NCBI GenBank assembly: GCA_964035575.1
Contig: OZ037887.1
Coordinates: 1,178,001-1,242,000, forward strand
DNA length: 64,000 nucleotides
DNA from: Rhynchopus sp. YZ270_cl-10
Lineage: Eukaryota; Euglenozoa; Diplonemea; Diplonemida; Diplonemidae
Direction: 5' to 3'
This document shows positions 11,375-22,415 of this stretch, piece by piece. The first letter of the stretch is position 1. Each line of letters opens with the position of its first letter. The position numbers and the translations under genes are program-made. The notes beneath the pieces were generated by a model that was given only the letters and a program-made list of their open reading frames with translations, ran no database searches and was not told where the DNA came from.

Positions 11375-11926
11375 GGCGCGTGTGCATTTTTTTTCTTTTT
11401 TTCAGTTTTGGGTGCCCAGTTTGCGTCTTAGTTGCCCGTGTGTTGTGTGAGTCGCAGAGGTACAGTCAAAAAGTGTGTTGTTGTTGTCTTCGTTCCTTTC
11501 CAGGATGGACATCAACAGAATTGGAGATTTATTGTCCAATTGTGCGCTTTTTGCACCAAGCCTTGGCAAACCAGCTCATACCCTTATAATGCACTCTGCT
11601 TCTGTGGGAGTGCTTATTGATGGGTGTGCGTTTTACAGCACTTTCTCTTTTCTATGTGTGCGTCCATTGAGGCGTTTGCACTTCTTACCTTTCCCTTTTG
11701 AATTGCCGTAAAAATCGATTACATTGTCATTGACCAAAGCAACGCAACGACAAAAAACCTCAAAAAACCTCCCATTTTTTTTTGATCTTTTCCACACCAG
11801 CGTTACTCTTGTCCACACCCCCACCACAATGGACTAAAAACCTCCTAGGAACCCACACCTGACATCAAAATACCCCCCTACACACCACACACTACAGACT
11901 ACACGACGGCCCCCCTCTCCCTACCA
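11375..11926. other. Intergenic region
   Basis: T-rich at the start; contains an R2-like fragment (GCGTCCATTGAGGCGTTTG, about 11661-11679). The 3' half is C/A-rich with CACACTACAG about 30 bases before the next ATG. No gene seen. Confidence 0.55.
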
Positions 11927-13030
11927 ATGGACATTACCTGCAGGCTACAAGCGACAGGCGAGACTGCGGTCATCGAAGTGGACCCAAACGCGACAGTGTC
12001 CGACCTGCACACCGCCGCCCGCAGCACATTCTTCGGCACCACACACACAGCACACCTCGCGCACGTCACACAGCTTGCCTTGGAAGGCCTCCCTGGCTCG
12101 CTCTCGGACGACCCATCGTGCACACCTCTGCAAGAGACTGCGGTGTCCGAAGGGTGCACAGTTGTCCTCGAGGCTGCTCCGCACGCAGATATCGTCTGCC
12201 CCTTCCGGACTGCAACGGAGAGCACGATATGGTCGTTTGCGTTTTCACCTTGCGGGCATTTCTTTGCAGTAGGCCTCACAGGGACCATCCTCCTGTACAC
12301 CTCTGCAGACGGGGCCTCGATTGCTACTATAAAGGTTACCGAAGATGCGTTGCCCTGCGTGACGAGTATTGCGTTGTCGCTCTGCGCGTCGCATGTCTAC
12401 GCAGGCATCGCAGACTCAGTTCTCAAGCTCACCCCAGAAGGCTCCTTAGTCGCCGAAACCTCTGAATGCGGTGACATCATGGGCATCACCCCGAACCAGG
12501 TTTTCGTTTGGGAAGAAGACACGCCAACGCTCTGCATCTTCTGCGACAATCTAACACTTCTCGTTCGGGTCGATCTTCCGGGGACGGTCCTTGCAGCAAC
12601 ATTGTGCATCGATAAAGCGGTTTGCGTCTGCAACGAAAGGATTGTTGTTGTGGATGGCAGTGGTGTTATTATAAAGGAAGTGGACCCACCGGGGCAGACT
12701 GTACGGTGTGCTGTGATGTCGCCATGTGGTGGGTTTGTTGCCTATACACATCCTCTTGGTGTTGAAGTGTTGGATGTGGTGACAGGCGAGGAGGTGCTTG
12801 ACGTGCGGATGTCGCATCCGCACAAGGTCGCGTACACACCCTGCGGGCGGTACCTCATAGTGTACGAGAAGGCCTCTCTCGAGCAGGTCTGCGTCAGAAC
12901 AGGGGAAATACTGGGGTCGATAACCGAAGACTGCTTCGACGTCTTCTCGCTGTCACCCTGCGGTACCAAGGTGCTCTTCGAGGAAAACACAGACGACGCG
13001 ATGTTGATAGAGCGGCTCCTTGCGGAATAG
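11927..13030 (+). CDS. Ubiquitin-like domain plus WD40-like beta-propeller protein
   Basis: Single exon, 367 residues, ATG in an ACCAATGG context, TAG stop. Residues 1-85 alternate strands and a helix in a ubiquitin-like order (MDITCRLQATGETAVIEV, then TVSDLHTAARS, then LALEGLPGSLSDD and CTVVLEA). The rest is a single beta-propeller: repeated SPCGHFFAVGL, SPCGGFVAYTH, TPCGRYLIVYE and SPCGTKVLF segments are typical of WD40/YVTN-type blades with a conserved PCG turn. Cys is frequent. A ubiquitin-like start on a propeller suggests a role in ubiquitin or proteasome work, but that is inference; I know no named protein of this exact size and order. Confidence 0.72.
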   Translation: MDITCRLQATGETAVIEVDPNATVSDLHTAARSTFFGTTHTAHLAHVTQLALEGLPGSLSDDPSCTPLQETAVSEGCTVVLEAAPHADIVCPFRTATESTIWSFAFSPCGHFFAVGLTGTILLYTSADGASIATIKVTEDALPCVTSIALSLCASHVYAGIADSVLKLTPEGSLVAETSECGDIMGITPNQVFVWEEDTPTLCIFCDNLTLLVRVDLPGTVLAATLCIDKAVCVCNERIVVVDGSGVIIKEVDPPGQTVRCAVMSPCGGFVAYTHPLGVEVLDVVTGEEVLDVRMSHPHKVAYTPCGRYLIVYEKASLEQVCVRTGEILGSITEDCFDVFSLSPCGTKVLFEENTDDAMLIERLLAE

Positions 13031-13943
13031 GGGGGAAGGAAATGGGGCTGTGTTATCTATTATTTAGGTAGGGTTATGTGTAGCGTGTATTTCTTCGCTT
13101 CTTTTGCGTCCCAAAAAAAAAAAGCTTTTCCTAGTTTTGAGTGTGCAATGTTTCTCCATGTATTAGGACACAATATGACAAATTGGTATAGGGGTGGTTC
13201 CGTGAAGATAGAACCTGGCACCTTGTGTGTCTCCCAAAAAAAAAGACCAAAAAAATCGTGTTATGTGCGGAGTTTTGAAGGAAATGAAATTCATCCTTTT
13301 GATTTTTGAAATTCCAAAATTTACCTTAGTTTTTACCTCTCTGGGTTTTGTTGTGTTACTCTGATACTTGCTTATACAAAACGTTCACATCCAAAACAAA
13401 AACATTTCCTCGAGGGTACAGTTATCTGACTTCCTTTTTGTTTTATTCCATCGACTTCACTTCTCTTTGTGCGTATTTTTTTTGTTTTGTTTTTGAACAG
13501 TTGTGCATCTTGAATGTTACCCTCTGATCCCCCTAACAATCTCCCGCTGCGTATTCAATCCTTGCTCTGAAGGTAGACATAACGTGAACCAACAGATATA
13601 CAAAAAAAAGTTTGTTTCTTTCCTTCACCTGTAGTGCCCAATCAAAAAACCCTCACAGAAAACATTCACACATTTTAAAAAAAGCAACACACCACGAACG
13701 CCATGCTTGCCACCCTCTCCCTTTTCCTTGGGGGGTAACTCACTCTCGCCACAAGGCACATTATTTGCTCTTCTTACCCTAACCAAAGCTGCTGTGCCCT
13801 CTCTGCTGCTGCTTCTTCTCTCTTTTCCTCAACCACATCTTCTGTAGACTTGTTGTTTGTCCTCTTTCTTAGGGGTCTTGCCGTAGAAGTATTTGCAGTT
13901 GCAGCTCTCTGTTCTTTCATCTCGCAATACAAAGGGGGGAGGT
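13031..13943. other. Intergenic region
   Basis: A/T-rich with many A8-A10 runs; no coding signal and no dispersed repeat recognised. Pyrimidine tracts with AG (CCTCTTTCTTAG at about 13861-13872, TTGCAG at 13893-13898) lie just before the next ATG. Confidence 0.55.
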
Positions 13944-16900
13944 ATGGACGAACGAATACAGTTTCGCGACAGATCGACAGGAAAACAGATCTTTGTTGGG
14001 CTTTCGTTGCAGAATGGGCTTTCGTTCCGCATTGAGCAGAAGCCTGCACGGGTGGTGCGGGAATTGGAGTACCATTGTCCTTCCTTTGGGGTAAGCCGTG
14101 TGGAGTTGAATGGTGTAGGGCATGTATTGAGCTCGCCTAGCTTGCCGACGGCGTTGTCGCTGCCGTTTGAGGAGGCGAATGATATCCTGAGGAAGTTGTA
14201 CAAAGTGGCGGAGTTTGCGAACATCACACACAACCTCCCTGCAGCTGTGTCGCGCACCAGGTCCATGGGGGTACGCATGCCACATCCACCGCAACGGGAG
14301 GAGAGGCGGCAGGTCCGTCCCTTCACCGCATCGGTCGTCGGCGTGCAAACAAATGTGTCCAGCCCGCGGGAGAACAGCCCGCCGCAGAGCCCTCCATCCC
14401 AACCAGCAGCCCCAGAAAGCGCTGCACAGTCAGGACCAGACGCCTCGGAGCATCCCTGCGTGCCCGATACCTCCCGCAGACGGCATGTTGTCATTGAAAT
14501 TGATGGCAAAAAGCATGATGAGAACTCTCTACTGTCGCCCCTCACGACAGCGCCTGCCAAAGCACGTCTGAAGTTGATACGTCCACGAACGCCTTTGAGG
14601 GTGCAGGATATCACAGCAGAGACGTTGCCGTTGAACCAAGACCGCAACCATACGAGTCAGGGCAGAACGACTACGTCCCCGACCGCGCCGACTGCGTTCA
14701 GCGAAACATCATGGGTGTGGGAGCAGCTGCGGCAGAGGGAAACCTCGATCCAGGTCTTGAAGATTGATGCAAGCGAGACGTCTAAGAAGGTGAAGGAGAT
14801 GGAGAAGCAGGTGCAGATCTCTGATGAGAAGTACGTTGAGCAGGTAGCGCTTGTGGAACGGATGCGCATCGGTGGCACTGCGTTGCCTGCGGCACCGGAA
14901 GGCAAGGAGAAGGTATCTTCCAGTGCGCGCGTTGACACGAACAACAAAGGGCAAAGCGCACTTCGCAAGAAGGAGCTCCAGACCTGGGCCGCAAAGGGGC
15001 AGAACAGCTTGCAGAACGGAGGGTCAACCTCGCCTCGCGCAAAGCCTATGGACAACATGGCGGCTGAGGAGTCACTCAACAAAGCCCTCCGCCGCATCCA
15101 ATCCATAGAAGGCGACGCAAGCGCCACCCTCGTCGGTCTAGATGCAATAAAAAAATGCGTTGGCCTCTCCATCCTCAACCGCGAACTCAAAAAATGGGCC
15201 TCCAGCCACAAAGGCGAGAAAGGAATCGGGCTTGGACAGAGCGGGCTCAAATACGGTGATGGTGTAGCTGAGGCGCGTGCCCCAGACCAGACAGAGAAGC
15301 TAGAGTTTTACCCAGAAGACTTCAAGCCCGAACGCAGTGTACGGCAGACCGTCGAGGACATCGCTTCATGGCGTGGCCCGCTAGGGTGCTTCTGGCCGCA
15401 GGTTACCTTTGTGGATCTGATTGGGAGTCTGTCGCTCATAGAACACCACCACTCTGCGAGGCAACCACCGGTGTTGGTGCTTCCCTTTTATACGTACAGT
15501 TTGTCGCTTTTTCGCAGGGTGGTGTGGGTGACGTGGTGTGCAGTGAAGGGGACCAAGCCGTTTTGGGAAGTATTGATGGCGCAGGCGGAGCATCTGGAGA
15601 GGGCGTTCTCAGAGATGGATGGGGATAACCTGGAGATAGATACGTCGCTGTTTAAGAACATCAGAGCCCTGTCGCAGCTCACGGAAGATAAATTTAAGCT
15701 GATCCCGCGACATTCTTCTGTCTTCGACATTGACGTCTTCCGCACCGAAAAGCACGTTCTTATTCGATACGACAACACCAAACGCGGTGATGGAAACATC
15801 TCCCCACTCCACGAAACCGTGCTCTGGCTGCCACCCCTCAAACTCTCGGTCAACACCCTCTTTGCCAAGCCGTTGGACCACATACCGCCCCCAGGGGTCA
15901 TCGAATATCTGTTTTCGCGCCCATCCTCCGAAAAGCTCACCTGGGCCGAGCATTGGTCCTGCAAGCGCGCTGTCGGCCCAGAGGTGGTCTCGCTCATCAA
16001 AAAATGCCTCAACGTTGTGGACCAACAGAAGGTCGACTTCACCATCACACAAAGCCTGCGGTCTTTGCTAGAAAGCGAGTCTGGGTTGATGGGTCCGCAG
16101 AAGAAAAAAGACACTCATCTGCTAGACTCTTTGAAGCTCATCATACAGACAAAGCTCGCGGCAAGCGATGAGACTGGGAAGGGGGCGGGCTACACCCCAC
16201 AGGCCGTTGCGCATGCGTTGGACATACAAAAGGTTGTGTACCAGAACAAATCCTTTTGCGCGAGCCTTGCCGGGAGCCCTTGCCTAATCGCTGAGGTGCG
16301 GTCTCGTCCAGACTGCATCGAGCTCACACGCCTTAAACACGGCTTCGACGACCAAATCTATTGGCACATCAACGCAGCCATGCGCAACTATCAATTCCAG
16401 AACATCCACCCCACCGTACGCATCCAGGACATCCGCCTCTCCAGCCAAGACCTCTCCGGCACCTACGTGCTCAAGGACAACCCACCCACCGCCGAAGAAT
16501 CCCTCAAATACATGAACGAACCGAACACCACAAAAAAGCACTCCTTCGTCCGCGACGCCCCACCATTCCGCCGTGCAGTCTACTCCACCAAACGGCAGAA
16601 TTGGGATGTCAGCACGACAGGGGGGCATGCGGGGACCGTCAAATCAAGCGAGGTCACCCCGATGAACCTGGGCACGTGGATGCTCCTCCAGGTTCAGCCA
16701 TTTTGCTTTTTTTTGGATCGCGCTTTGGAGTTGCTTCGGAGGGTGGACCGGACACAGCTTCCACATGAGGTCATCCCTCCGCGCGCTGGGGTCAAAAACT
16801 ACCGAGGACTCGCAGGAGTGGTTCTCGACCGCCGTGTCTACGACCTCAACAAGATTGTGCTTTGGGGCCAGTTTTCCTCCTCATCCATCGACCGTGGTGT

Positions 16901-18212
16901 TGCGTCTGCCTTTGCCAAAGGTGCAGAAACCGCCGCCGTATTCACTTTGATCGGCAAAAGCTGTGTATGTATAGCTCAATGGAGCCGCTTCGCCCGCGAG
17001 CACGAATGGCTTTACCCACCAAACTCCATCTTCAAGGTGACCAACTGCCTCGCAGAGGAACATCAAATGATTCTTGACAAAGCCAACCTACAGCTCTTCT
17101 CGATGGAGGAAGTCGACGAGTTTGCGGCCATCGAAACATACCTCCGTGGATTGGTGCCCTGCATTACAGGAGACGACGCGCCAATGCACGTCATGCAGTT
17201 GTTCAATATTATACACCATTTGGTGCGACGCATGCCTGAAGACGCGTTGATGTGTTTGCTCAGCCCCTTTGAAAAGGCGATGTACACAGCGGAAGGGCTT
17301 AGGGTCGCGAACCGTCTGCTCCTTCTCAACAAGAAACACCTGAAGGAAAACTTCGAGTCACCCCCTCCTCCTGCGCCCACAACAACCACAACATCGCCCA
17401 CCACGCCGTTTGCACCGATGACTCCCATTTCCCCAAAGAAGGTGGACCACCTCCAAGCTGTAGACATCAACCTTCTGAAAGCTGCTGAAATCGGTTCCGA
17501 AGAGGCGCTCGAAATTCTGATTGACCTTGGAGGGAACATTGAAACGACGGTGGGAGGTCATCTCACGCCGTTGCAGCTTGCGGCAGTAGGCGGGCATTAC
17601 CATGCTGTCAAAAAATTGATCAAAATTGGAGCAAACCTTGAGGCCTCCGGCGGCGGCTTCACCGGTGTTGAATTGGCTGCCCTGCGGCGCGACCATCAGC
17701 TGACAGAGCTGCTTCGCGAGAACTGCCCGAACCTCTCCAACGTTGTCCCACAACGCTTGGAAGAATACCAACCTCGGGTCCTCCTGCCCCCCATGGGCCA
17801 GCTACGGAAATCTATCGAGAAGGTCCCTGGATTGAAGTGGGATCGAACGCGGGCAAAGCACAGTGAGAAGAAGGCGACAGTAGTGTTGTTTGACCGTGAA
17901 CGGAATCTGTTTTGGCTGCGCTTTGAAGACGATTCAACGGATCTGTACCCAGCAGACGTACTGATCAAGCCCACAGAGGCCATGGGGCATATCTCTGCAG
18001 CAGACGAGCTGGCCAGGCGCCGCTCCACAAAGCTGGACAAAGACGAACTTCCCACAGGCAGTCCAAGCCGACGCAGCTCTCGGCACTCATTCACCCTCCG
18101 CGTGCCGATTAAAAAGCAGCGCGGTTCCACAGCATCCACCACAGCACCTGTCGCACGCCCCCCCGCAAACACAACAAAACGGAAAAGTGCGTACAAATTG
18201 CCGAGTGGTTGA
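13944..18212 (+). CDS. Large arginine-type mono-ADP-ribosyltransferase with ankyrin repeats
   Basis: Single exon, 1,422 residues from ATG 13944 (the frame is open 51 bases further but without an earlier ATG) to TGA. An N-terminal domain of about 90 residues (GLSLQNGLSFRIEQ) is followed by a disordered Pro/Ser linker and a coiled coil near 265-300. The middle (about 450-900) is folded but unrecognised. A mono-ADP-ribosyltransferase domain lies at about 905-1075 with the R-S-E signature: NYRGLAG (Arg about 953), FSSSSID (about 976-982) and E1019-H-E1021 before WLYPPNSIFKV. In this family the ExE pair marks arginine-specific transfer from NAD. Ankyrin repeats follow at about 1174-1256 (TPLQLAAVGGHYHAVKKLI), then a small Tudor/SH3-like barrel (ATVVLFDRERNLFWLRFEDD) and a basic tail. 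It likely modifies a protein target bound by the ankyrin part; target unknown. Confidence 0.82.
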   Translation: MDERIQFRDRSTGKQIFVGLSLQNGLSFRIEQKPARVVRELEYHCPSFGVSRVELNGVGHVLSSPSLPTALSLPFEEANDILRKLYKVAEFANITHNLPAAVSRTRSMGVRMPHPPQREERRQVRPFTASVVGVQTNVSSPRENSPPQSPPSQPAAPESAAQSGPDASEHPCVPDTSRRRHVVIEIDGKKHDENSLLSPLTTAPAKARLKLIRPRTPLRVQDITAETLPLNQDRNHTSQGRTTTSPTAPTAFSETSWVWEQLRQRETSIQVLKIDASETSKKVKEMEKQVQISDEKYVEQVALVERMRIGGTALPAAPEGKEKVSSSARVDTNNKGQSALRKKELQTWAAKGQNSLQNGGSTSPRAKPMDNMAAEESLNKALRRIQSIEGDASATLVGLDAIKKCVGLSILNRELKKWASSHKGEKGIGLGQSGLKYGDGVAEARAPDQTEKLEFYPEDFKPERSVRQTVEDIASWRGPLGCFWPQVTFVDLIGSLSLIEHHHSARQPPVLVLPFYTYSLSLFRRVVWVTWCAVKGTKPFWEVLMAQAEHLERAFSEMDGDNLEIDTSLFKNIRALSQLTEDKFKLIPRHSSVFDIDVFRTEKHVLIRYDNTKRGDGNISPLHETVLWLPPLKLSVNTLFAKPLDHIPPPGVIEYLFSRPSSEKLTWAEHWSCKRAVGPEVVSLIKKCLNVVDQQKVDFTITQSLRSLLESESGLMGPQKKKDTHLLDSLKLIIQTKLAASDETGKGAGYTPQAVAHALDIQKVVYQNKSFCASLAGSPCLIAEVRSRPDCIELTRLKHGFDDQIYWHINAAMRNYQFQNIHPTVRIQDIRLSSQDLSGTYVLKDNPPTAEESLKYMNEPNTTKKHSFVRDAPPFRRAVYSTKRQNWDVSTTGGHAGTVKSSEVTPMNLGTWMLLQVQPFCFFLDRALELLRRVDRTQLPHEVIPPRAGVKNYRGLAGVVLDRRVYDLNKIVLWGQFSSSSIDRGVASAFAKGAETAAVFTLIGKSCVCIAQWSRFAREHEWLYPPNSIFKVTNCLAEEHQMILDKANLQLFSMEEVDEFAAIETYLRGLVPCITGDDAPMHVMQLFNIIHHLVRRMPEDALMCLLSPFEKAMYTAEGLRVANRLLLLNKKHLKENFESPPPPAPTTTTTSPTTPFAPMTPISPKKVDHLQAVDINLLKAAEIGSEEALEILIDLGGNIETTVGGHLTPLQLAAVGGHYHAVKKLIKIGANLEASGGGFTGVELAALRRDHQLTELLRENCPNLSNVVPQRLEEYQPRVLLPPMGQLRKSIEKVPGLKWDRTRAKHSEKKATVVLFDRERNLFWLRFEDDSTDLYPADVLIKPTEAMGHISAADELARRRSTKLDKDELPTGSPSRRSSRHSFTLRVPIKKQRGSTASTTAPVARPPANTTKRKSAYKLPSG

Positions 18213-19008
18213 TGAGGATTAACGTTTCTTTTCTTCCAGCGGGAAAAAATTGGTTCCGGCATGCGAAAACCCCCCTCACTAACACCCTGGATCTACGCAG
18301 ACTTACGTCTGGAGTTCCACAAAAATATGGGGGAGATACGAGAGAAGAGATCTATTCGTTTCATGTGTTGATTGATTTTTTTTTTTTTTTTTTCTTTTTT
18401 GCGTAACCCAGCCTTTAGAAAACCCCATTTTTTTTTTATTTGGTATTTCAACAAATGTTCATGCGAACAGGTTTCACGACATTCACCCACCATATAAAGG
18501 GAAATCACTGAAGATGTCCACCCTTTTGAATACTACTGTACGATTCTTTTGGTATTTCGTGTATCCTACCCCCAGAGCTGCTCTGTGCTGCCCGGATTAG
18601 CGACTCAGGGATTGTTTCTCCCCTTCTTCACTGCACAACGGGCAGAGGACCCCCAACCGGAAGAGCCCAACCCTGCACTTCATGCAGACTCTCTTCGCGA
18701 CTTCAAAGATCCTCATCATTCATCGGATCCAACTTTTTGTACGGTCCAACCTATTGTACAATAACTGGTGCTTCCCGGGGTATGCATTTCACAAATTTTC
18801 ACAAAATGTAACAAGTTTTCACAAGAAGCACCAAATTACGGTATATTTACCATGCTGACACCTTCTCTCCATGCAGTATGACATTGTTCTACTAGGACTG
18901 ATACCACGACACATTTTCCAGATCCTCCTCCTCCCTCCCCACTTCTTGCCCTCCCTCGGGGTCCCTAGAGACACAGCGGCGGTCCTCCCCGGACGCCCCC
19001 CTTTTGCT
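18213..19008. other. Intergenic region
   Basis: T-rich to about 18450 (one run of 20 T near 18377), then about 350 bases of balanced composition (18540-18800) with no long frame, and a short TTTTCACAA tandem at 18793-18825. CTCTCCATGCAG at 18865-18876 and TTTTCCAG near 18914-18921 are possible RNA-processing sites for the next gene. Confidence 0.5.
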
Positions 19009-20614
19009 ATGATCCCCTCGCCCACGCAGACCATGAAGTCTCGCAATGCCACGCAAAAGAACATTGTGTTTTTGTTCACGGGGCTTGTGGTTGTCATTAT
19101 GATGTTTGTACTGTATTCTCGGGGGCAGGGTGTGGTGAGTGGCGTGCGCGACCATGCCCCGGGGAGTGTATACAACACGGCGTCCCTGTCTGCTAGTGGC
19201 ACCGGGTTTGTCCCTTTTGCAATCGGCGACAACGTTGGAAGGCAACACGAAAGCGACTTTGTGGTGACACGTGTCCCCGAGCTCCCTGCCTTCCTCCGCT
19301 CGTGGACGGACCACGCGCTCTTCGACCGTCTCTTCTACGTTGATGAAAAGCAGGGCCACCTTTCCGTCCCCGACACCTTCCAGCAGAAGGTCAAAGATAT
19401 GTTCAAGAGCTACCCGGGTGGGAGCGAGTCGCTGCACTTTGTCGAGCACCAAACCATCATCACGATCCGCAACCGCATCACCCATGAGCACTCTCTGTTC
19501 AACAGAATCAGACGCTACCGTCCGGGGTACCGTGAGACGCTCACGGAGCAGGAGTTGGAGAGCCTTGAGAAGCTCATTGCGGACAGCAGTGGTGATGGGT
19601 GCGACTTCTGCCACCCGGAGCGCACCGCAGTGGACCTCTTTGGGCAGCTGCAGGGCGAGCACTGCTACGTCGCGGCAAACGTCGCGAAGTACGAGAAGTG
19701 GCACAGCCTGCTCATCTCGAAGGAGCACAGCCCCATCCGCTTCACCCTCCCCGCCATCAAGGACTACATGAAGACCGCAGGGCGCTACTTCGCTGAGGTG
19801 CACAAGAAGGACCCCACCGCAGTCGCCCCGCACCTCATGTGGGACGCAACCGGCCGTGCCAGCGCCTCTCAGGTCCACCAGCATATGCAGATGTCGATCA
19901 ACACGCACTACTACCAGCGTGCGGAGGTTCTTCGCGAGCAGGTTCTGCGCTACGGTGAGACCTTTGGTGCGAACTACTTTGCTGATATGATCACCGTGCA
20001 CGATAAGCTTGGTCTTGCGATCCGTCGTGGCCAGGCGGCCCTGCTGGTGCACCTCACGCCGATCAAGGAGCGTGAGATTCTTGTCATCGGAGACAGCTCG
20101 TCTGTCGCGTTTGCGGAGCTGCTCTTCGCTGGGTTGAGAAGTCTCATCGATGGTGCAGGGACACGCAGCTTCAGTGCTGCGATTGTCTTCGAGCACCTCG
20201 AGAACAGATCAATGATGCCCGCGGTTGCGCGCATCATCGACAGAGGAGCGCCGGGGGACGTCAGGAACGATGTCGGTGCAATGGAGTTCTTTGGGTCGAA
20301 CAACGTCGGCATGGTATGTTCTGGTGGGCATGAATGATGGAGGGGAAAATTTTTTAGGGGAAAAGTTTAAGGTTTTCTCCTCTTGGTGGGGTGATGGTAC
20401 ATAAAAGTGTGCCAGTATATTTCAATGATGATACATAGGTGAGTTGTCTCGCCGACTACATTTTGTTGCAGTTTTCTCCAGGACCATGCATGCTCCGCTC
20501 CCTAAAAGGGAATGGTAAAAAAGGTTTTCAAAATAAAAATGCAAAAACCACACACAGGACCCCTTCGAGTTGATGAAGAAGATCCGCGCACACTACCAGA
20601 CGCTGTCCTTCTGA
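19009..20614 (+). CDS. Membrane-anchored GalT/HIT-superfamily protein (2 exons)
   Basis: Exon 1 is 19009-20313 and exon 2 is 20558-20614, with intron 20314-20557 (GTATGT...CACACAG) in phase 0; the join reads NNVGM/DPFELMKKIRAHYQ and gives 453 residues. The frame extends to 18871, but the extra residues lie in pyrimidine-rich leader, so ATG 19009 was preferred. A hydrophobic helix (NIVFLFTGLVVVIMMFVLY) near residue 25 makes it a type II anchor. The catalytic-type core has DGCDFCHPE (about 200), HSLLISKEHSP and SQVHQHMQMS (about 290), an H-x-H-x-Q histidine triad as in galactose-1-phosphate uridylyltransferase and related nucleotidyl transferases and phosphorylases. Substrate unknown; lumenal sugar-nucleotide chemistry is an inference from the anchor. 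Confidence 0.72.
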
Positions 20615-21036
20615 TGAGACTTTTTGATCGTTTTGATGTTGTTTTTTTAAATATCAGGGGCGGTTTGTAGAGAGGGGGTAAGGGGAAAGGGGGGTAGACG
20701 TTGTGCCGTGATTTGTAAATTTATGTTAGCAGAAACAAGAAACAAGAAGAGAAAAAAAAATACAAAAAGAAAGAAAAATATCACAAAAAAAAAAAAAAAA
20801 AAAAAATCTGATGATCATATCAAGCTCGTCCGCACTCTCCTGGTGGGATGAGAGTGTTCCCATTCTGCACTGTGATCCGGACCTCTCTGTTCGAAAAAAA
20901 ATGTTTCTTTTTCCCGTCCAAAATGTGTTGCCAAAAGCCCAGTCAATATCTTTTTTCCCCTCTATTTTTGTGGGTCAGTACATTGATGTTTACCCAGTGT
21001 CTTTTTTTTCTTCCTTCCGGCACTTTCTTTGCTTAG

Positions 21037-21082
21037 CGAGGTTCCTAAGCACAGAAGGGTTTAGGTTCATCTTATAAACAAA
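21037..21082 (+). repeat. Dispersed repeat R3 copy 1
   Basis: CGAGGTTCCTAAGCACAGAA, then GGTTTAGGTTCATCTTATAAAC: the R3 module (AAGCACGAGAGGCTTAGG, then CTTATAAACTTTTC). Confidence 0.65.
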
Positions 21083-21982
21083 AAAGGTTTTCTTGCATTA
21101 GGTGACTTAACCGTCATCTAAAGCTCCCCCTCCTGTTCAACTGCCAAAAAAAATCTCAAGAATAAGAGCGCAAATAAAAAACTGCATAATTACCGCGTTT
21201 TCAAATAAACCGAGATATCTTTTATATCTTTTTGGGGAATTCCTGCAAAAAAAAAAAAACAAAAATAACAACAAAAAATCACCAAATAAGTAACATTGAG
21301 TACCCACTAGAACCCCCTTGGGTGATGGTCGATACCGCAATGAGACTCTGATGCATTGTAATTTTTTTTTTTGCCCCCCTCCCCTTCCCGCCCCTCGGTA
21401 CATTATTTTCAAGTTTTTGTTTTTGTTGTTGTTTTTGACCTAGCTTCGAACACTTTCTCTTTTTTATGGCTGACCAAAACATAATAATTATTCTCAGCTT
21501 TGTACCATGCCCAAGCAACAGAGTACGCAGCAAAAGCTTTTTTATTAGGACAAATACTTTGTGATGGGAAGTGATTCAAACGTCGAACCCCATTTACTAT
21601 GAGGTGACAACGTTACGTCATCTGTGAAGATTCCTTCATTCCCGTTGTGTTCTTGCAATAGGAGATAGCAGTTCCTGCACGAATGCACAAAAAAAAAAGG
21701 AGGATTGCTCTCATCGGTATACCTGTGGCAGATACCTTGGACACAAAGATTCACAAGGCATTATTTGGACACCCACATATGGGAAAATTTCGGCCTTGTT
21801 TCCCCGCAATGATGCATACATTTTTCTTTTTATTTTAAAGGTGAGCTGGACACAGTTTATCTTTGTAAAAAATTTGTTTTTGGAAAGTTTTTTTTTTTGT
21901 TGTTACACCTCGTTTTTTGTTCAGGTTGATTTCCCCCTCGCGAGAAGGGCTGCTTTCAGAGAACATTTGTTCGCAGTGTCTT

Positions 21983-22040
21983 GCGTCCACCGTATGAACG
22001 GCCGAGGCGTTTTGCACTTTCAACTTCTCTTTGTTCTCTT
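21983..22040 (+). repeat. Dispersed repeat R2 copy 1
   Basis: GCGTCCACCGTATGAACGG, GAGGCGTTTTGCAC and TTTCAACTTCTCTTT: the R2 module order, followed by a T-rich tail. Confidence 0.7.
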
Positions 22041-22360
22041 TTTATCTTTTCTTTTTTCCGTGACTAAGTGATAGCGCTTAGGCGCTCTAACAAGCTTTTC
22101 CCAACACGCAACAACAAATAACTAATTGCTAAGAAGCAATGAGGGGTTTCCCCCCCCAACAACAATTACTTTGTTTTATTGACGGTGGCTTTTTCTTGAA
22201 GATGCATTTTGTACACTCATTCTTCAGCTAAATAAATAAAAAAACATCACGTGCTATGTGGCTTTGCACGTTGCCCACTTTTTTTGTGTTGTATTTTTAC
22301 TTTTTCCCCCCCTTGGGGTGCTGAAGATCATCCTTATTTCCTTCAATTCTTTTGCTTTTG

Positions 22361-22415
22361 AGGTGACCACGCACGAGAGGCTCAGGTTCATCTTATAAAC
22401 TTTTCTTTTTTGGGG
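22361..22415 (+). repeat. Dispersed repeat R3 copy 2
   Basis: GAGGTGACCACGCACGAGAG, GCTCAGGTTCATCTTATAAA, CTTTTCTTTTTT. Confidence 0.7.

Noticed and set aside
18892-20196. 434-codon minus-strand frame
   Set aside because: It lies entirely opposite the GalT/HIT-like gene, which has clear motifs and a matching second exon; GC-rich genes here often give long antisense frames.
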